Shown: in pieces, positions 44,301 to 52,728 of the stretch
Layout: the number at the start of each line of letters is the position of its first letter
Position numbering within the stretch: position 1 is the first letter of the stretch
Assembly: GCA_947503175.1 (NCBI GenBank)
Contig: CANNCO010000003.1
Coordinates: 565,501-629,500 of the forward strand
Length of the DNA: 64,000 nucleotides
DNA from: an uncultured Paracoccaceae bacterium
Lineage (GTDB): Bacteria > Pseudomonadota > Alphaproteobacteria > Rhodobacterales > Rhodobacteraceae
Direction of reading: 5' to 3'
The notes under the pieces: model-generated
Database searches by the model: none
Seen by the model: the letters and a program-made list of their open reading frames with translations, nothing else
Told to the model about the DNA's origin: nothing
Translations under genes and position numbers: made by a program

Positions 44301-44611
44301 TCTCGCGGGTAGGCCAGAAACGCCTCACCTGTCACAAGCTCGACGCGGCATCCGATAACCGGGCGGATATGGGCTTTTCGCGCCTCGGCGTGAATACGGA
44401 CGATGCCCGCCATCGTATTGCGATCTGCGATACCCAGCGCGTCATAGCCCTGTTCCCAAGCCGTCGCGGCAAGATCGACAGCATCGGACGCGCCGTAAAG
44501 GAAAGAAAAGCAACTCGTGACGCCCAGTTCCACATAATCAGCGGGGGCGTTGGGCGTAAGGTTCCCGACTTCCAATGTGCGACGGGGGTGCTGATGATCA
44601 TTCTGTGGCAT
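41309..44611 (-). CDS. dnaE2: Error-prone DNA polymerase DnaE2 (ImuC)
   Basis: This 1100-aa C-family polymerase starts at the ATG at 44611, overlapping the imuB stop in a TGATG; upstream in-frame starts lie inside imuB. The PHP domain is N-terminal (VELGVTSCFSFLYGASDAVD). Polymerase active-site motifs are visible (CQGRGSAANSAVCYCL, PPDIDVDFEHERRE with the catalytic aspartates), as are GFGEYGFPESHAASFAHLVY and a C-terminal OB fold (SLAGIVLIRQRPGSAKGVCF). With ImuA and ImuB it carries out damage-induced mutagenic bypass. It is under LexA control through the operator upstream of imuA. Confidence 0.97.
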   Translation of the reverse strand: MPQNDHQHPRRTLEVGNLTPNAPADYVELGVTSCFSFLYGASDAVDLAATAWEQGYDALGIADRNTMAGIVRIHAEARKAHIRPVIGCRVELVTGEAFLAYPRDRASYGRLCAMLSKGKMSKLDGEWQDKGACEISLKDLAAHSKDVQLIALPGEELGRFESDFPRLIRNLPTLRHIAASYLYRGDDRARINRLDRLARTHGLSILATNDVHYHAPDRRPLQDVMTCIREKTTIEKAGSLLHANAERHLKSPEQMMRLFAEWPHAIRATRDVADASAFSLNELRYEYPEETVPEGKNANAYLTELTWAEAQDRYPDGVSDKVRATLEKELALIARLDIARYFLTIRDIVDYARSIGILCQGRGSAANSAVCYCLKITSVDPDLNDVLFERFISEERREPPDIDVDFEHERREEVIQHIYEKYGRARAGLCATVIHYRPRMAIREVGKVMGLSEDITSALAKTIWGSFGREIGAREAAEAGLDLNDPHLSRAIKLADQMIGMPRHLGQHVGGFILTQYPLSHTVPIGNGAMPDRTFIEWDKDDIDELGIFKVDVLGLGMLTCIRKAFDLLESHYNKPMKLASVKEGDEAVYDMLCRGESLGVFQVESRAQMNMLPRLKPREFYDLVTQVAIVRPGPIQGDMVHPYLRRRSGKEKIDYPSPAPEFGPPDELERILKRTFGVPIFQEQAMKIAMVAAEFSPIEANQLRKAMATFRAKGMVSEHKDKMVGRMVKRGYDAEFAARCFSQIEGFGEYGFPESHAASFAHLVYVSSWIKCHYPDVFCVALLNSQPMGFYAPAQIVRDARENGVEVRAPDVNFSEWDNTLEPIGLGKFAVRLGFRQIDGMKEAAAEKLLKVRQVPFLDLEDLKARTTLDAGTLRRLAAADAFRSMALDRRAALWRAVALSNAPDLPLFTASETRDEGTDPSVQLPSMPKSEQVVADYQTLRLSLKAHPMSFLRKSLRRQGYISTRTLLNTHHGERISLAGIVLIRQRPGSAKGVCFITLEDEEGVANLVVWPKVMETYRSTIMGARLIAVQGKVQRDADIIHVVAHHLEDRSATLNHLADTSMPTPIARADEVKRPIRSPHARHPRDVRIIPKSRDFH

Positions 44612-46143
44612 CAGGTGAACATCCCGTGCAGAAACCATCGCGGCGCTCCGCCCCGTCCGTCGTCATGTACCCCTTCGCGATAAAGCCAAAGGCGGCGCCC
44701 GGTCTGATCCTCGACCTTGAAGTAATCCCTAAGCCGTGTGCCCGGCCGGTCCTTCCACCATTCCGGTGCAATGCGTTCCGGCCCGGCATAGCGGGTGACC
44801 TGAAGGCTTTGACGTCTCCAGACAAACTTTGCGGGCGGGCCTTCAGGAAGGTCGTAAAGCACACGGATTTCTTCGGGTGGCTCCAGAAGACGGATCGGAC
44901 GTTCACATGAAGAGACCGCGGGTGTTTCGGGTGCCTGAGCCAATGCAGTGACCCAGTGTTGCGCCCGTTCGGGTACATGGCTTTCGCGCAAGGCCGGATA
45001 GTTCACGGCGCGTGAGCCGAACCGGGCTGTCAGCCTGTCGACCAGATGGGACAGGTCGATATTTTCATCCGCTTCGCCATCCAGCCTGTGCTGAGTAATT
45101 TCAAGCGGCTCGATCGCGGCTGCTTCCAGTTTGATCAGATCGAACCCGTAACCGGGATTGATGCGCTCCAGTTTGCCATCAAAAAGGCGCGCCAGATGCC
45201 CTGCTGTTCGGCTGGGACGCGACGTGGCGACGGCAACCGCGCTGAACTCGCCATCTGTGTGAAAGACTGTGAGCCGCAGCTGGCGGCAGCCGACCCCTGC
45301 AGCATCCAGTTGATCGCAGATATCCAGACAAAGGCTTGGTACATATGGTGTCGGGTCCTGTATCGGTTCAGACAAACGGCAAACGACACGAAAAGGCGGC
45401 TGTTCTTCAACACTCGACACCGGCTCGGCCATTCGACCCATTGCCTGATCAAGGCGCAATAATGGGTTTTCCTCCAGTTCTGCCCGTTTGAACCGGCGGG
45501 CCAGTGAAAGGCGCGGAATGGCTGCGATGTCCGCGACGGTCTTTAAACCCAGCCGATGCAAAAGCAGCACCGTGTCCGAGGTCAATCGCAGGCTTTTGAC
45601 CGGCAAGGGCGCAAGCGTTGCGGCCAATTCTGTTTCACTGCAAATTACCCGGACCGGCCCGAATCTGGCCAAGGCCCAAGCCGCGCCCCAAGTCGGTGCC
45701 AAGGCAAGTTGTGTCGAAAAACCAAGCAGCGAAAATCGCGTTTCGATTTCCCGCAGAAGCGCCGCCTCGCCTCCGAAAAGATGGTCTGACCCGGTTGTGT
45801 CGAGGATCAGCCCGTTGGATCCGTCCGTCACGGTCCAGGGGCACCATTGCCGAGCCCACAGCATGAGCTGGCTCAGCAGTCGTCGGTCGCCTTCCAGATC
45901 AGCGTATTCCACCTGCAAGGTTGGGCAGAGCGCGCGCATGTCCACTACGCGCGCTCCTATCTCGATGCCGACCTTCTGTGCCGCCCGGTTGACGGCATGG
46001 ATCACCGGGCCATGCGGCCCTTCGGCTGCAAGTGCGATTGGCAGGTCATCTGGCGGCGCGTCGCCAGCCCGTTCCATTGCCCGCAGCCACCGCTCCATCG
46101 CGAACCGGGGTAAAAAAATCGACACGATCCGCCGCCCGGTCAT
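44611..46143 (-). CDS. imuB: Y-family polymerase-like protein ImuB
   Basis: This 510-aa protein starts RRIVSIFLPRFAMERWLR, typical of ImuB. It resembles Y-family polymerases (fingers and little-finger regions) but family members lack the catalytic acids; ImuB bridges ImuA, DnaE2 and the sliding clamp. The clamp-binding peptide is expected near the C-terminal third. The start lies 98 bp inside the imuA reading frame, and the stop overlaps the dnaE2 start, so the whole cassette is translated as one unit. Confidence 0.94.
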   Translation of the reverse strand: MTGRRIVSIFLPRFAMERWLRAMERAGDAPPDDLPIALAAEGPHGPVIHAVNRAAQKVGIEIGARVVDMRALCPTLQVEYADLEGDRRLLSQLMLWARQWCPWTVTDGSNGLILDTTGSDHLFGGEAALLREIETRFSLLGFSTQLALAPTWGAAWALARFGPVRVICSETELAATLAPLPVKSLRLTSDTVLLLHRLGLKTVADIAAIPRLSLARRFKRAELEENPLLRLDQAMGRMAEPVSSVEEQPPFRVVCRLSEPIQDPTPYVPSLCLDICDQLDAAGVGCRQLRLTVFHTDGEFSAVAVATSRPSRTAGHLARLFDGKLERINPGYGFDLIKLEAAAIEPLEITQHRLDGEADENIDLSHLVDRLTARFGSRAVNYPALRESHVPERAQHWVTALAQAPETPAVSSCERPIRLLEPPEEIRVLYDLPEGPPAKFVWRRQSLQVTRYAGPERIAPEWWKDRPGTRLRDYFKVEDQTGRRLWLYREGVHDDGRGGAPRWFLHGMFT

Positions 46144-46729
46144 AGGTCGCGACCCACTTGCCGGGATTTGCCTGACGGGATTTGAACAACTCTATCTGCC
46201 AGCGTGGATCGCCGGGAGACCTCCAATCGTCCGGATTGGTTTCCGAAGGCAGCGAGGCCACACGCCAACGGTTGCGCGCTGCGCTGAGATCCGGTGATGC
46301 CGCGCGGCGCAGCAGCCAGCAGGGTATGGCATTCGCTTCGGACCGCAGCGCCAGACGTTTGGTCGAGGTGAAATCGAGCACAGAAGGTTCGGCCCAGATT
46401 TCTCCGATAACGGCGCCGAGGGATGTACAATTCAGCCCATCCTCCATTGCCTGCAGAACACCCGCCGGATCGCTGAGATGAACCCGCAGAATCGGTGCGC
46501 GCATCTTCATCGCTGGCAAATAGGGAATCCCGGCCTCTTTGCAGGATAGGCGATCCTGCACCCATAGAATGGGGCGCGTGCATTGCGTTAGTGTAGACAA
46601 TACGAACCCAGCGCCGCCCGCATCTAGTGCTTCTTTGGAAAAAACCTCTGCCAATGTTGGAGCACGACTGATTGCCCGGATATCTGTGCTCCGGGACCGC
46701 GCTTTTGAGAGAGAAAGAACAGATGCCAT
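46046..46729 (-). CDS. imuA: SOS mutagenesis protein ImuA
   Basis: This is about 227 aa from the ATG at 46729; an ATG two codons earlier is possible. It has a RecA-like fold without a clear Walker A. Typical ImuA stretches are ILWVQDRLSCKEAGIPYLP and GLNCTSLGAVIGEIW, with a proline/arginine-rich tail. It is the first gene of the imuA-imuB-dnaE2 cassette and overlaps imuB by 98 bp in another frame. Expression should be damage-induced, from the LexA box 20 bp upstream. Confidence 0.92.
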   Translation of the reverse strand: MASVLSLSKARSRSTDIRAISRAPTLAEVFSKEALDAGGAGFVLSTLTQCTRPILWVQDRLSCKEAGIPYLPAMKMRAPILRVHLSDPAGVLQAMEDGLNCTSLGAVIGEIWAEPSVLDFTSTKRLALRSEANAIPCWLLRRAASPDLSAARNRWRVASLPSETNPDDWRSPGDPRWQIELFKSRQANPGKWVATYDRAADRVDFFTPVRDGAVAAGNGTGWRRAAR

Positions 46730-46749
46730 ACACATTAGAAACCAAATTG

Positions 46750-46764
46750 TTCTTGTTTTGTTCT
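46750..46764 (-). promoter_or_regulatory. LexA box GAAC-N7-GAAC
   Basis: On the minus strand the site is GAACAAAACAAGAAC, an exact match to the alphaproteobacterial SOS box. It lies 20 bp before the imuA start, where repressor would block the promoter or the start of transcription. Confidence 0.88.
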
Positions 46765-46837
46765 AATCTCTCTGCTGCAAGAGTCAAATAGTGTTTCCCG
46801 ACATCGCCGATTACGGCACTGTCAGATGCGCCGCTTG

Positions 46838-47617
46838 CTAATCCAGTGCAATCTCTCTCAACTTGTCAGCCGCCACTTTCAGCCTTGGCAAATAAGCCTT
46901 CAGTCCCTCGATACGGTGCCGCTGAACAGGTGCGTGGATGGACAAGGTCGTCAACAAGCGATTGCGATCGTCACAGATCGGAACGGCGATAGCGGCCATA
47001 CCTTCCATGAACTCTTCATCATCGGTCGAAAACTCCTGTTGCCGGGTCTTGCCAAGTTCGCGTCGGAGATTCCCAGGATCGGTCAGTGACCGGGACGTGT
47101 TTGCACTCAACTTGAGTGAACCCAGCAACCTGTCCAACTTGTCTTTCCGGAGAGACGACAGGTACATCTTGCCGCTCGCGGTGCAGTGAAACGGGACCTG
47201 CGTGCCGACAGGCAACTGAATACGCAAAGGCCAGTGCGTTTCGACACGATCAAGATACACCATGCCGTAACGTGCGGGCACCGCAAGATTGCAGGTCTCG
47301 CCCACATCCTCGGCCAGAGACTTCATCACCAGCAACCGTTCTGTCCTAATCCGCTGCGACGAAACCGTATTGATTGCCAAAAGGCGCATACGCCGCCCTG
47401 GCCCATAGGAACGCCCGTCGACATGGCGCTGCAGGAAGCCTTCTGTTTCAGCCGTCACCAGAAGACGATGGACCGTCGCCCTTGGCAGGTTCAGCGCATC
47501 GGACAAGGCCGAAGGATGAACCGGAACGCCCGACTGCGCGATATGCTCCAACAGGTAAAGAAGCCTCAGGTTTGTTGGAATCTGTGCTTTCCCATCGACC
47601 AAGAAATCATCGGGCAT
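46838..47617 (-). CDS. IclR family transcriptional regulator
   Basis: In this 259-aa protein, the N-terminal winged helix is at about 20-75 (LLYLLEHIAQSG, then LNLPRATVHRLLVTAETEGF). The GAF-like effector domain has SLAEDVGETCNLAVPARYGM, FHCTASGKMYLSSL and the C-terminal MAAIAVPICDDRNRLL. It starts 10 bp after the dctM stop on the same strand, so it ends the dctPQM operon. It is the natural candidate to bind the palindrome at 51032-51056 and to control transporter and GMC genes. Confidence 0.92.
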   Translation of the reverse strand: MPDDFLVDGKAQIPTNLRLLYLLEHIAQSGVPVHPSALSDALNLPRATVHRLLVTAETEGFLQRHVDGRSYGPGRRMRLLAINTVSSQRIRTERLLVMKSLAEDVGETCNLAVPARYGMVYLDRVETHWPLRIQLPVGTQVPFHCTASGKMYLSSLRKDKLDRLLGSLKLSANTSRSLTDPGNLRRELGKTRQQEFSTDDEEFMEGMAAIAVPICDDRNRLLTTLSIHAPVQRHRIEGLKAYLPRLKVAADKLREIALD

Positions 47618-47627
47618 CGTTCGACCT

Positions 47628-48986
47628 TTATCGGTTCGGCAAGAGCGCCAGCGCCAGTTCGGGTGTCAGTGATACCAGAAGCCACACACTGATCAATGCA
47701 ATGAGATAGGGCACAGTGTATCGGAGCAATCGAAAATACGGGACTCCCGTGACACCGGATGCAACATATAGATTGAGTCCGTAAGGCGGCGTGATAAATC
47801 CGATCGAGGCACCGACGAGGAAGATGACCGAGAAGTGGATCGGATCAACGCCAACACTGGCCGCGATGGGGGCCAGAATCGGTGCAAGGATGATTGTGAC
47901 GGGCAGCGATTCAAGGACCATGCCGGAGAAGAAGACAATCACCATAGCCGTGAAAAGCACCGCATAGTACCCGCCCATTGAGGTCACGAAGTCGCCGATC
48001 ACCTGCTGCGCCCCAAGCAATGAAAGGATCTGCTGCATCACCACCGAGATGGCGATCAAAGGCGCTAGGATCCCGGTAATCTCGGCAGAGCGCATGGTGA
48101 TTCCGGGGATCTGCCAGAAAGTGAAGCCCTCGACCACGAGCATCTCGCCATAGCTCTTTTCTTCCCATGTCTTGTCCGCGCGCAGTTTCAGGGCACGGCT
48201 CACGACCCAGGACAGGACCCCGGCTATGATGCAGAAACCAACGGTCACGCCTGCCGCTTCGGTGGGAGAGAATTTTCCGGTGTATATACCCCAGAGAACA
48301 AGACCGATTGCAAAGAAACCAAGCCATGCACCGAAGCCGGTCTTCAAAATGCGGTTCAGTTGCAGCGGGATCAGGAAGCCCCAACCGTTGATCCGGCAAA
48401 CGATCCAGCAGGCAAACTGCATGCCGATCACCATCAGTGCCCCGGGCAGGATCCCCGCGACGAAAAGATCGGAAATCGGTAGGTTCATCAGAAACCCGTA
48501 GACAATAAAGATAATTGACGGCGGGATGATAATTCCGACCGTGCCACCGGCAGCCGCGGTTGCCGCCGAAAACCGTTCGTCATAGCCACCCTTGACCATC
48601 TCCGGGTGTAGCATCGAACCGATTGTCGCTGTTGTCGCCGAGTTCGACCCGGAGATCGCGGCAAAAAGCCCGCAGGCGCCCAGCGATGCCATCGCAAGGC
48701 CGCCACGCAACCAGCCCAGACAGGCATAGGCAAAATCCGAAAGCCGTCGTGCAATACCCGACTTGTTGATCAGGTCACCGGTAAGGATGAAAAGCGGCAT
48801 CGCAAGCAGTGCAAAGCCCTTGTTGAAGACGTTGAGCAGTTCGGCGCCCATATTGTCCAGCGTAAGCCCAAGGACAAAGGAACACCCGATCACCCAATAG
48901 GCGATGACCAGCAGCACCGGAACGCCCAGCATGAAAAGAAAGGTGACTCCGATCGAGATCAGCGTGATGATGGTTCCGTCGGTCAT
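47628..48986 (-). CDS. dctM: TRAP transporter large permease DctM
   Basis: This 452-aa inner-membrane protein has about 12 hydrophobic segments. The start at 48986 overlaps the dctQ stop (TGATG); a longer frame upstream would lie inside dctQ. Family landmarks are PLFILTGDLINKSGIARRLS, GLFAAISGSNSATTATIGSM and IIIPPSIIFIVYGFL, followed by TPPYGLNLYVASGV near the end. It carries out the sodium-coupled transport step. Confidence 0.95.
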   Translation of the reverse strand: MTDGTIITLISIGVTFLFMLGVPVLLVIAYWVIGCSFVLGLTLDNMGAELLNVFNKGFALLAMPLFILTGDLINKSGIARRLSDFAYACLGWLRGGLAMASLGACGLFAAISGSNSATTATIGSMLHPEMVKGGYDERFSAATAAAGGTVGIIIPPSIIFIVYGFLMNLPISDLFVAGILPGALMVIGMQFACWIVCRINGWGFLIPLQLNRILKTGFGAWLGFFAIGLVLWGIYTGKFSPTEAAGVTVGFCIIAGVLSWVVSRALKLRADKTWEEKSYGEMLVVEGFTFWQIPGITMRSAEITGILAPLIAISVVMQQILSLLGAQQVIGDFVTSMGGYYAVLFTAMVIVFFSGMVLESLPVTIILAPILAPIAASVGVDPIHFSVIFLVGASIGFITPPYGLNLYVASGVTGVPYFRLLRYTVPYLIALISVWLLVSLTPELALALLPNR

Positions 48987-49654
48987 CACACATCCCCCCC
49001 GATCACTGCCTGCCTGATCAATGGCTGGCCGTTTCGGTAATTCTTGATGTCGTCCTGAATGTTCTCGACAGCCCGGGCTGCCATCAACGTCGCGGCGACC
49101 GGTGCGCCAAGAAGGAACCACCACTGCATCGTGTCATCGGTTCCCAGCACGATCTGAAAATTGGAGGCCGACAGCGCAACGACACGCAATGTCGTGACCA
49201 GAAAGATCAGTGCGAAGCCGAACCAAAGGAAGAAATCAAGCCACAGACAGGCGAATTGCCCGATGCGGGGCATTCTGGTGCGGAACTCAGAGAAGCTCAA
49301 ATGCGTTCGGACGCGAATGTTGTAAGCGGCACCAAACCAAGCCATGACCATGAACAAGAAAGGCGGGATGGTTGTGGACCAAGGTTGCTGGTTCGAAAAC
49401 ACGAAGCGGTCGATCACGCCCCAGAAGATGATCATCGCAATCGCGAGATAACATGTGATCATCACCGTACGCTCGAAATAGCGTTCGATCACCGGAACCC
49501 GATGATAGACCCAAGCCAAAACCAGGCCCGAAAACAGCAGGTAGAAGATACCGACGACATAGACATTGTTCGGACTTAATGCCTGGCGGATTTCAAACGA
49601 ATCTTGGCTTGCAAAGGCGCTGAACAGCGCGCCTGCATCGGACCAGATTGACAT
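48986..49654 (-). CDS. dctQ: TRAP transporter small permease DctQ
   Basis: This 222-aa inner-membrane protein has four hydrophobic segments, near residues 30-55, 65-90, 140-160 and 170-195. It lies between dctP and dctM and overlaps dctM in a TGATG. This family has poor sequence conservation, so the call rests on topology, size and gene order. Confidence 0.88.
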   Translation of the reverse strand: MSIWSDAGALFSAFASQDSFEIRQALSPNNVYVVGIFYLLFSGLVLAWVYHRVPVIERYFERTVMITCYLAIAMIIFWGVIDRFVFSNQQPWSTTIPPFLFMVMAWFGAAYNIRVRTHLSFSEFRTRMPRIGQFACLWLDFFLWFGFALIFLVTTLRVVALSASNFQIVLGTDDTMQWWFLLGAPVAATLMAARAVENIQDDIKNYRNGQPLIRQAVIGGDV

Positions 49655-49732
49655 CGGGCCACCCTCCCTTGCGAATTGCCGGCCGGGTCCGTCTTGATAA
49701 AGATCAGCCCGATCTTTGATTTTTATCGTAGT

Positions 49733-49760
49733 AGCCAGTCCCGGAATAACGGGACTGGCT
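49733..49760 (-). promoter_or_regulatory. Intercistronic hairpin between dctP and dctQ
   Basis: An 11-bp perfect stem (AGCCAGTCCCG with CGGGACTGGCT) and a 6-nt loop lie 20 bp after the dctP stop. On the transcribed strand only a weak A/T stretch follows. It probably acts as a partial terminator or 3' end stabiliser that keeps dctP mRNA above dctQM. Confidence 0.7.
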
Positions 49761-49780
49761 TTGACCTTAGTGAAAGATAA

Positions 49781-51010
49781 CTAGCCTTTCCACCACCGGC
49801 GCGGCTCGACGTTCTCGGCCAGGGTGTGCGGGTTATTGCGCACTTCGTTATAAATATCCTGGTATGTGTCGATGCCACCGGCCCAGCCGTTGATCCGCTC
49901 GCGCCACTGCTCCCACAACTGGGGCTGGAACTCGGGCGAACACATCTCTTCGGCTTTCTTGATCTCTGCGTCCGAAAGCTTTGCAACGCGCACGTTGTTT
50001 TCGGCAAAAATCGTACCCGGCATCGGCGGATCGGTGAAGCCGACCGTATTGACAAGCGCCGCTTCGTTGGCTGCCTGCACATGGACCTGCGTCAGGTAGG
50101 ACGATTCCATAACCGCATCCTGCAACTCGCCACCGAGGCTATCGAAGGTCGGCGCGGTCATTGCAGTGTGTTCCGTTCCGCAGAAGAAACGCAGGTCGAC
50201 ACACTGGCTGACCACCGGCGACATGTTTGCATAGGCCACGGCGGAAGCCCATGTTTCGGCACCATCGATCAGGCCCTGCTTAAGACCGTCGAGTGTCTCT
50301 TCCCAAGCTACAGGTACGGGGTTCAGACCCAGCGCATTCATTGCAATCCGGCCAAGCTGCGTGCCCGTGACACGGTTCTTGGTGCCGTTCAGCTGGTCGA
50401 TGCTGGTCACGGTCTCTTTGTCTTCCCAGGCCAGGCCCAGCTGGATTCCGCGAAGCTCGGCATGAGTGAAAAGAAACTTCAGACCATGCCGCTTTTCAAA
50501 GGGTTCGCGAAGGATACGCTGCGACTCCGGGCTGTACATGAAGTAATATTGGTCTGCCCGTGTCCGGAACATGTAAGCATAGTCCAGCACGTTGAGGTAG
50601 GGCGCGCCGCCAGCGGAATTCTGGGTCGACGCAGCATAGATGTCGATTATGCCCTGCTGCGCCTTCTCCACGCAGGAAAGCTGACCGCAAATCTGGTTGT
50701 TGCCGATGAACTCGATACGAATTTCGCCATCGGTGCGCTCTTCAAGATCGCGGGCAAACTCAAGACAGCCTGCGCGCTCGATCAAAAGGTTCTGCTGGTT
50801 GAAACCGGCTGCACCAAACTTCAGATTGAACTTTGGCTCTTTTGCAAAGCGCTTGTTATAGGTTGATTCAGCCGCTTTCGCGAGGTTCGCCGCTGTCATG
50901 GCCCCGCCGAAGGCCCCGGCAGCAAGCAGCGTCGAACTCATCCCGTATGTGCCTGCTATCCTAAAGAAATCTCTCCGTGAAACGCCACGGATCCGATCAT
51001 TGATTCCCAT
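49781..51010 (-). CDS. dctP: TRAP transporter substrate-binding protein DctP
   Basis: This 409-aa periplasmic solute receptor has a twin-arginine signal (SRRDFFRIAG, then a hydrophobic stretch to about residue 45), so it is exported folded by the Tat pathway. DctP landmarks are FVQDTR-free but include EIRIEFIGNNQICGQL, GLAWEDKETVTSIDQLNGTK and LKQGLIDGAETWASAVAY. GGGAGG lies 6 nt before the ATG. The substrate cannot be read; the genomic context of oxidoreductases suggests a polar or osmolyte-type compound. It is the first gene of the dctPQM-iclR operon. Confidence 0.93.
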   Translation of the reverse strand: MGINDRIRGVSRRDFFRIAGTYGMSSTLLAAGAFGGAMTAANLAKAAESTYNKRFAKEPKFNLKFGAAGFNQQNLLIERAGCLEFARDLEERTDGEIRIEFIGNNQICGQLSCVEKAQQGIIDIYAASTQNSAGGAPYLNVLDYAYMFRTRADQYYFMYSPESQRILREPFEKRHGLKFLFTHAELRGIQLGLAWEDKETVTSIDQLNGTKNRVTGTQLGRIAMNALGLNPVPVAWEETLDGLKQGLIDGAETWASAVAYANMSPVVSQCVDLRFFCGTEHTAMTAPTFDSLGGELQDAVMESSYLTQVHVQAANEAALVNTVGFTDPPMPGTIFAENNVRVAKLSDAEIKKAEEMCSPEFQPQLWEQWRERINGWAGGIDTYQDIYNEVRNNPHTLAENVEPRRWWKG

Positions 51011-51031
51011 TTTGTCCTCCCATTTAGACAG

Positions 51032-51056
51032 TTTTTGAGACCTTATGTTTCAAAAA
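51032..51056. promoter_or_regulatory. 25-bp palindrome between dctP and the GMC gene, likely operator
   Basis: Arms TTTTTGAGAC (51032-51041) and GTTTCAAAAA (51047-51056) pair at 9 of 10 positions around a 5-bp spacer. It lies 22 bp before dctP and 56 bp before the divergent GMC start, so one regulator could control both. The IclR protein encoded in the dct operon is the prime candidate. Confidence 0.65.
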
Positions 51057-51111
51057 AGCCTAGAATAGTCTGGTCGATCTGCATAGAGTTTTTTTCGGGG
51101 AGGATGAATTC

Positions 51112-52719
51112 TTGGAAGCAGATTACATCGTCGTTGGCGCAGGGTCGGCGGGCTGCGTGATTGCGAACCGATTGAGTGCGGACCCAAAAAAGCGCGTTGT
51201 CCTGTTGGAAGCGGGAGGCCGCGACACCAATCCTTGGATTCATATCCCGGTTGGCTATTTCAAGACCATGCATAATCCCAGTGTCGACTGGTGCTATCGA
51301 ACCGAACCTGATCCGGGCCTGAATGGCCGCTCTATTGACTGGCCTCGCGGAAAGGTTTTGGGCGGGTCATCTTCACTGAACGGTTTGCTCTATGTCAGAG
51401 GTCAGCCCGAGGACTACGACCGTTGGCGGCAAATGGGGAATGCAGGATGGGGCTGGAACGATGTCCTTCCGCTGTTCAAGCGCGCCGAGAACAATGAACG
51501 CGGGGCAGATGAATTTCATGGCGACGACGGGCCGCTATCGGTCTCGAACATGCGGATACAGCGCCCCATTTGCGATGCCTGGGTCGCGGCAGCTCAAGCT
51601 GCGGGTTACCCGTTTAATCCGGATTACAACGGAAAAGAACAGGAAGGCGTCGGGTACTTCCAGCTAACCACACGAAAAGGGCGGCGGTGCAGCGCAGCCG
51701 TGGCCTATCTGAAACCGATCCGTGAACGGAGCAACTTCCAGATCATCACCAGGGCACTCGTTTCACGAGTGTTGTTGGACGGCAAAAAGATAACCGGCGT
51801 AGCGTATCGTGATGCAAGTGGCGCAGAGCGAATAGTTACGGCGCGGCGAGAAGTGATTCTGTCGGGCGGAGCAATCAATTCGCCTCAGATCCTGATGTTG
51901 TCTGGTATCGGAGATCCCGAAAAGCTAACGCAAAACGGCGTCACTCCGGTCCATAGCCTCAAAGGTGTCGGTCAGAACCTTCAAGACCATCTGCAAGCCC
52001 GCCTTGTCTATAAATGCAACGAGCCGACATTGAATGACGAGGTCCGGACGCTCTGGAATCAGGCGCGCATCGCGCTGAAGTATGCGCTGTTTCGTGCCGG
52101 CCCGATGACCATGGCGGCGAGCCTCGCAACCGGCTTCTTCAAGACCCGGCCAGACGTCGCGACGCCAGATATCCAGTTCCATGTACAGCCATGGTCGGCT
52201 GACAGCCCTGGTGAAGGCGTCCATCCGTTTTCCGCCTTCACCATGTCGGTTTGCCAGCTTCGGCCCGAAAGCCGGGGGGAAATCATGCTGAACGGCCCCG
52301 ATCCACAGACATACCCGAAGATTCACCCCCGATATCTTTCAACAGAGGCCGACTGCAACACGATCGTCGATGGTGTTCGTATCGCAAGGCGGATCGCCGA
52401 ACACGCGCCGCTATCATCGAAGATTTCATCTGCGTTTCGCCCTGACCAGTCGCTAGAGCTGGACGACTTCAAAGGGACTCTGGATTGGGCCCGAAGCAAC
52501 AGCGTATCGATCTACCACCCGACTGGGACATGTAAGATGGGAACTGATGATCAAGCTGTGGTTGATGCAAGTCTGAGAGTTCGCGGGGTCGAAGGGCTTC
52601 GCGTCGCGGATTGCTCCATTATGCCCGAAATAGTTTCAGGCAACACAAACGCACCCGCGATCATGATCGGCGAGAAGGCGTCCGACCTGATCCTCGCTGA
52701 CGCTCGTCTGGCAAGCTGA
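51112..52719 (+). CDS. GMC family FAD oxidoreductase (choline dehydrogenase-like)
   Basis: This 535-aa flavoprotein starts at a TTG; GGGGAGG lies upstream and the N-terminus [18 protein letters not shown] fits the FAD-binding fold exactly. The nearer ATG (51104) is out of frame. Signature 1 is GKVLGGSSSLNGLLYVRG, signature 2 is GGAINSPQILMLSGIG, and the catalytic-His region is YHPTGTCKMG. The substrate is an alcohol, unknown. It is divergent from dctP and shares its operator region, which suggests that the TRAP system imports its substrate. Confidence 0.9.
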   Translation: MEADYIVVGAGSAGCVIANRLSADPKKRVVLLEAGGRDTNPWIHIPVGYFKTMHNPSVDWCYRTEPDPGLNGRSIDWPRGKVLGGSSSLNGLLYVRGQPEDYDRWRQMGNAGWGWNDVLPLFKRAENNERGADEFHGDDGPLSVSNMRIQRPICDAWVAAAQAAGYPFNPDYNGKEQEGVGYFQLTTRKGRRCSAAVAYLKPIRERSNFQIITRALVSRVLLDGKKITGVAYRDASGAERIVTARREVILSGGAINSPQILMLSGIGDPEKLTQNGVTPVHSLKGVGQNLQDHLQARLVYKCNEPTLNDEVRTLWNQARIALKYALFRAGPMTMAASLATGFFKTRPDVATPDIQFHVQPWSADSPGEGVHPFSAFTMSVCQLRPESRGEIMLNGPDPQTYPKIHPRYLSTEADCNTIVDGVRIARRIAEHAPLSSKISSAFRPDQSLELDDFKGTLDWARSNSVSIYHPTGTCKMGTDDQAVVDASLRVRGVEGLRVADCSIMPEIVSGNTNAPAIMIGEKASDLILADARLAS

Positions 52720-52728
52720 GATGGTCAC

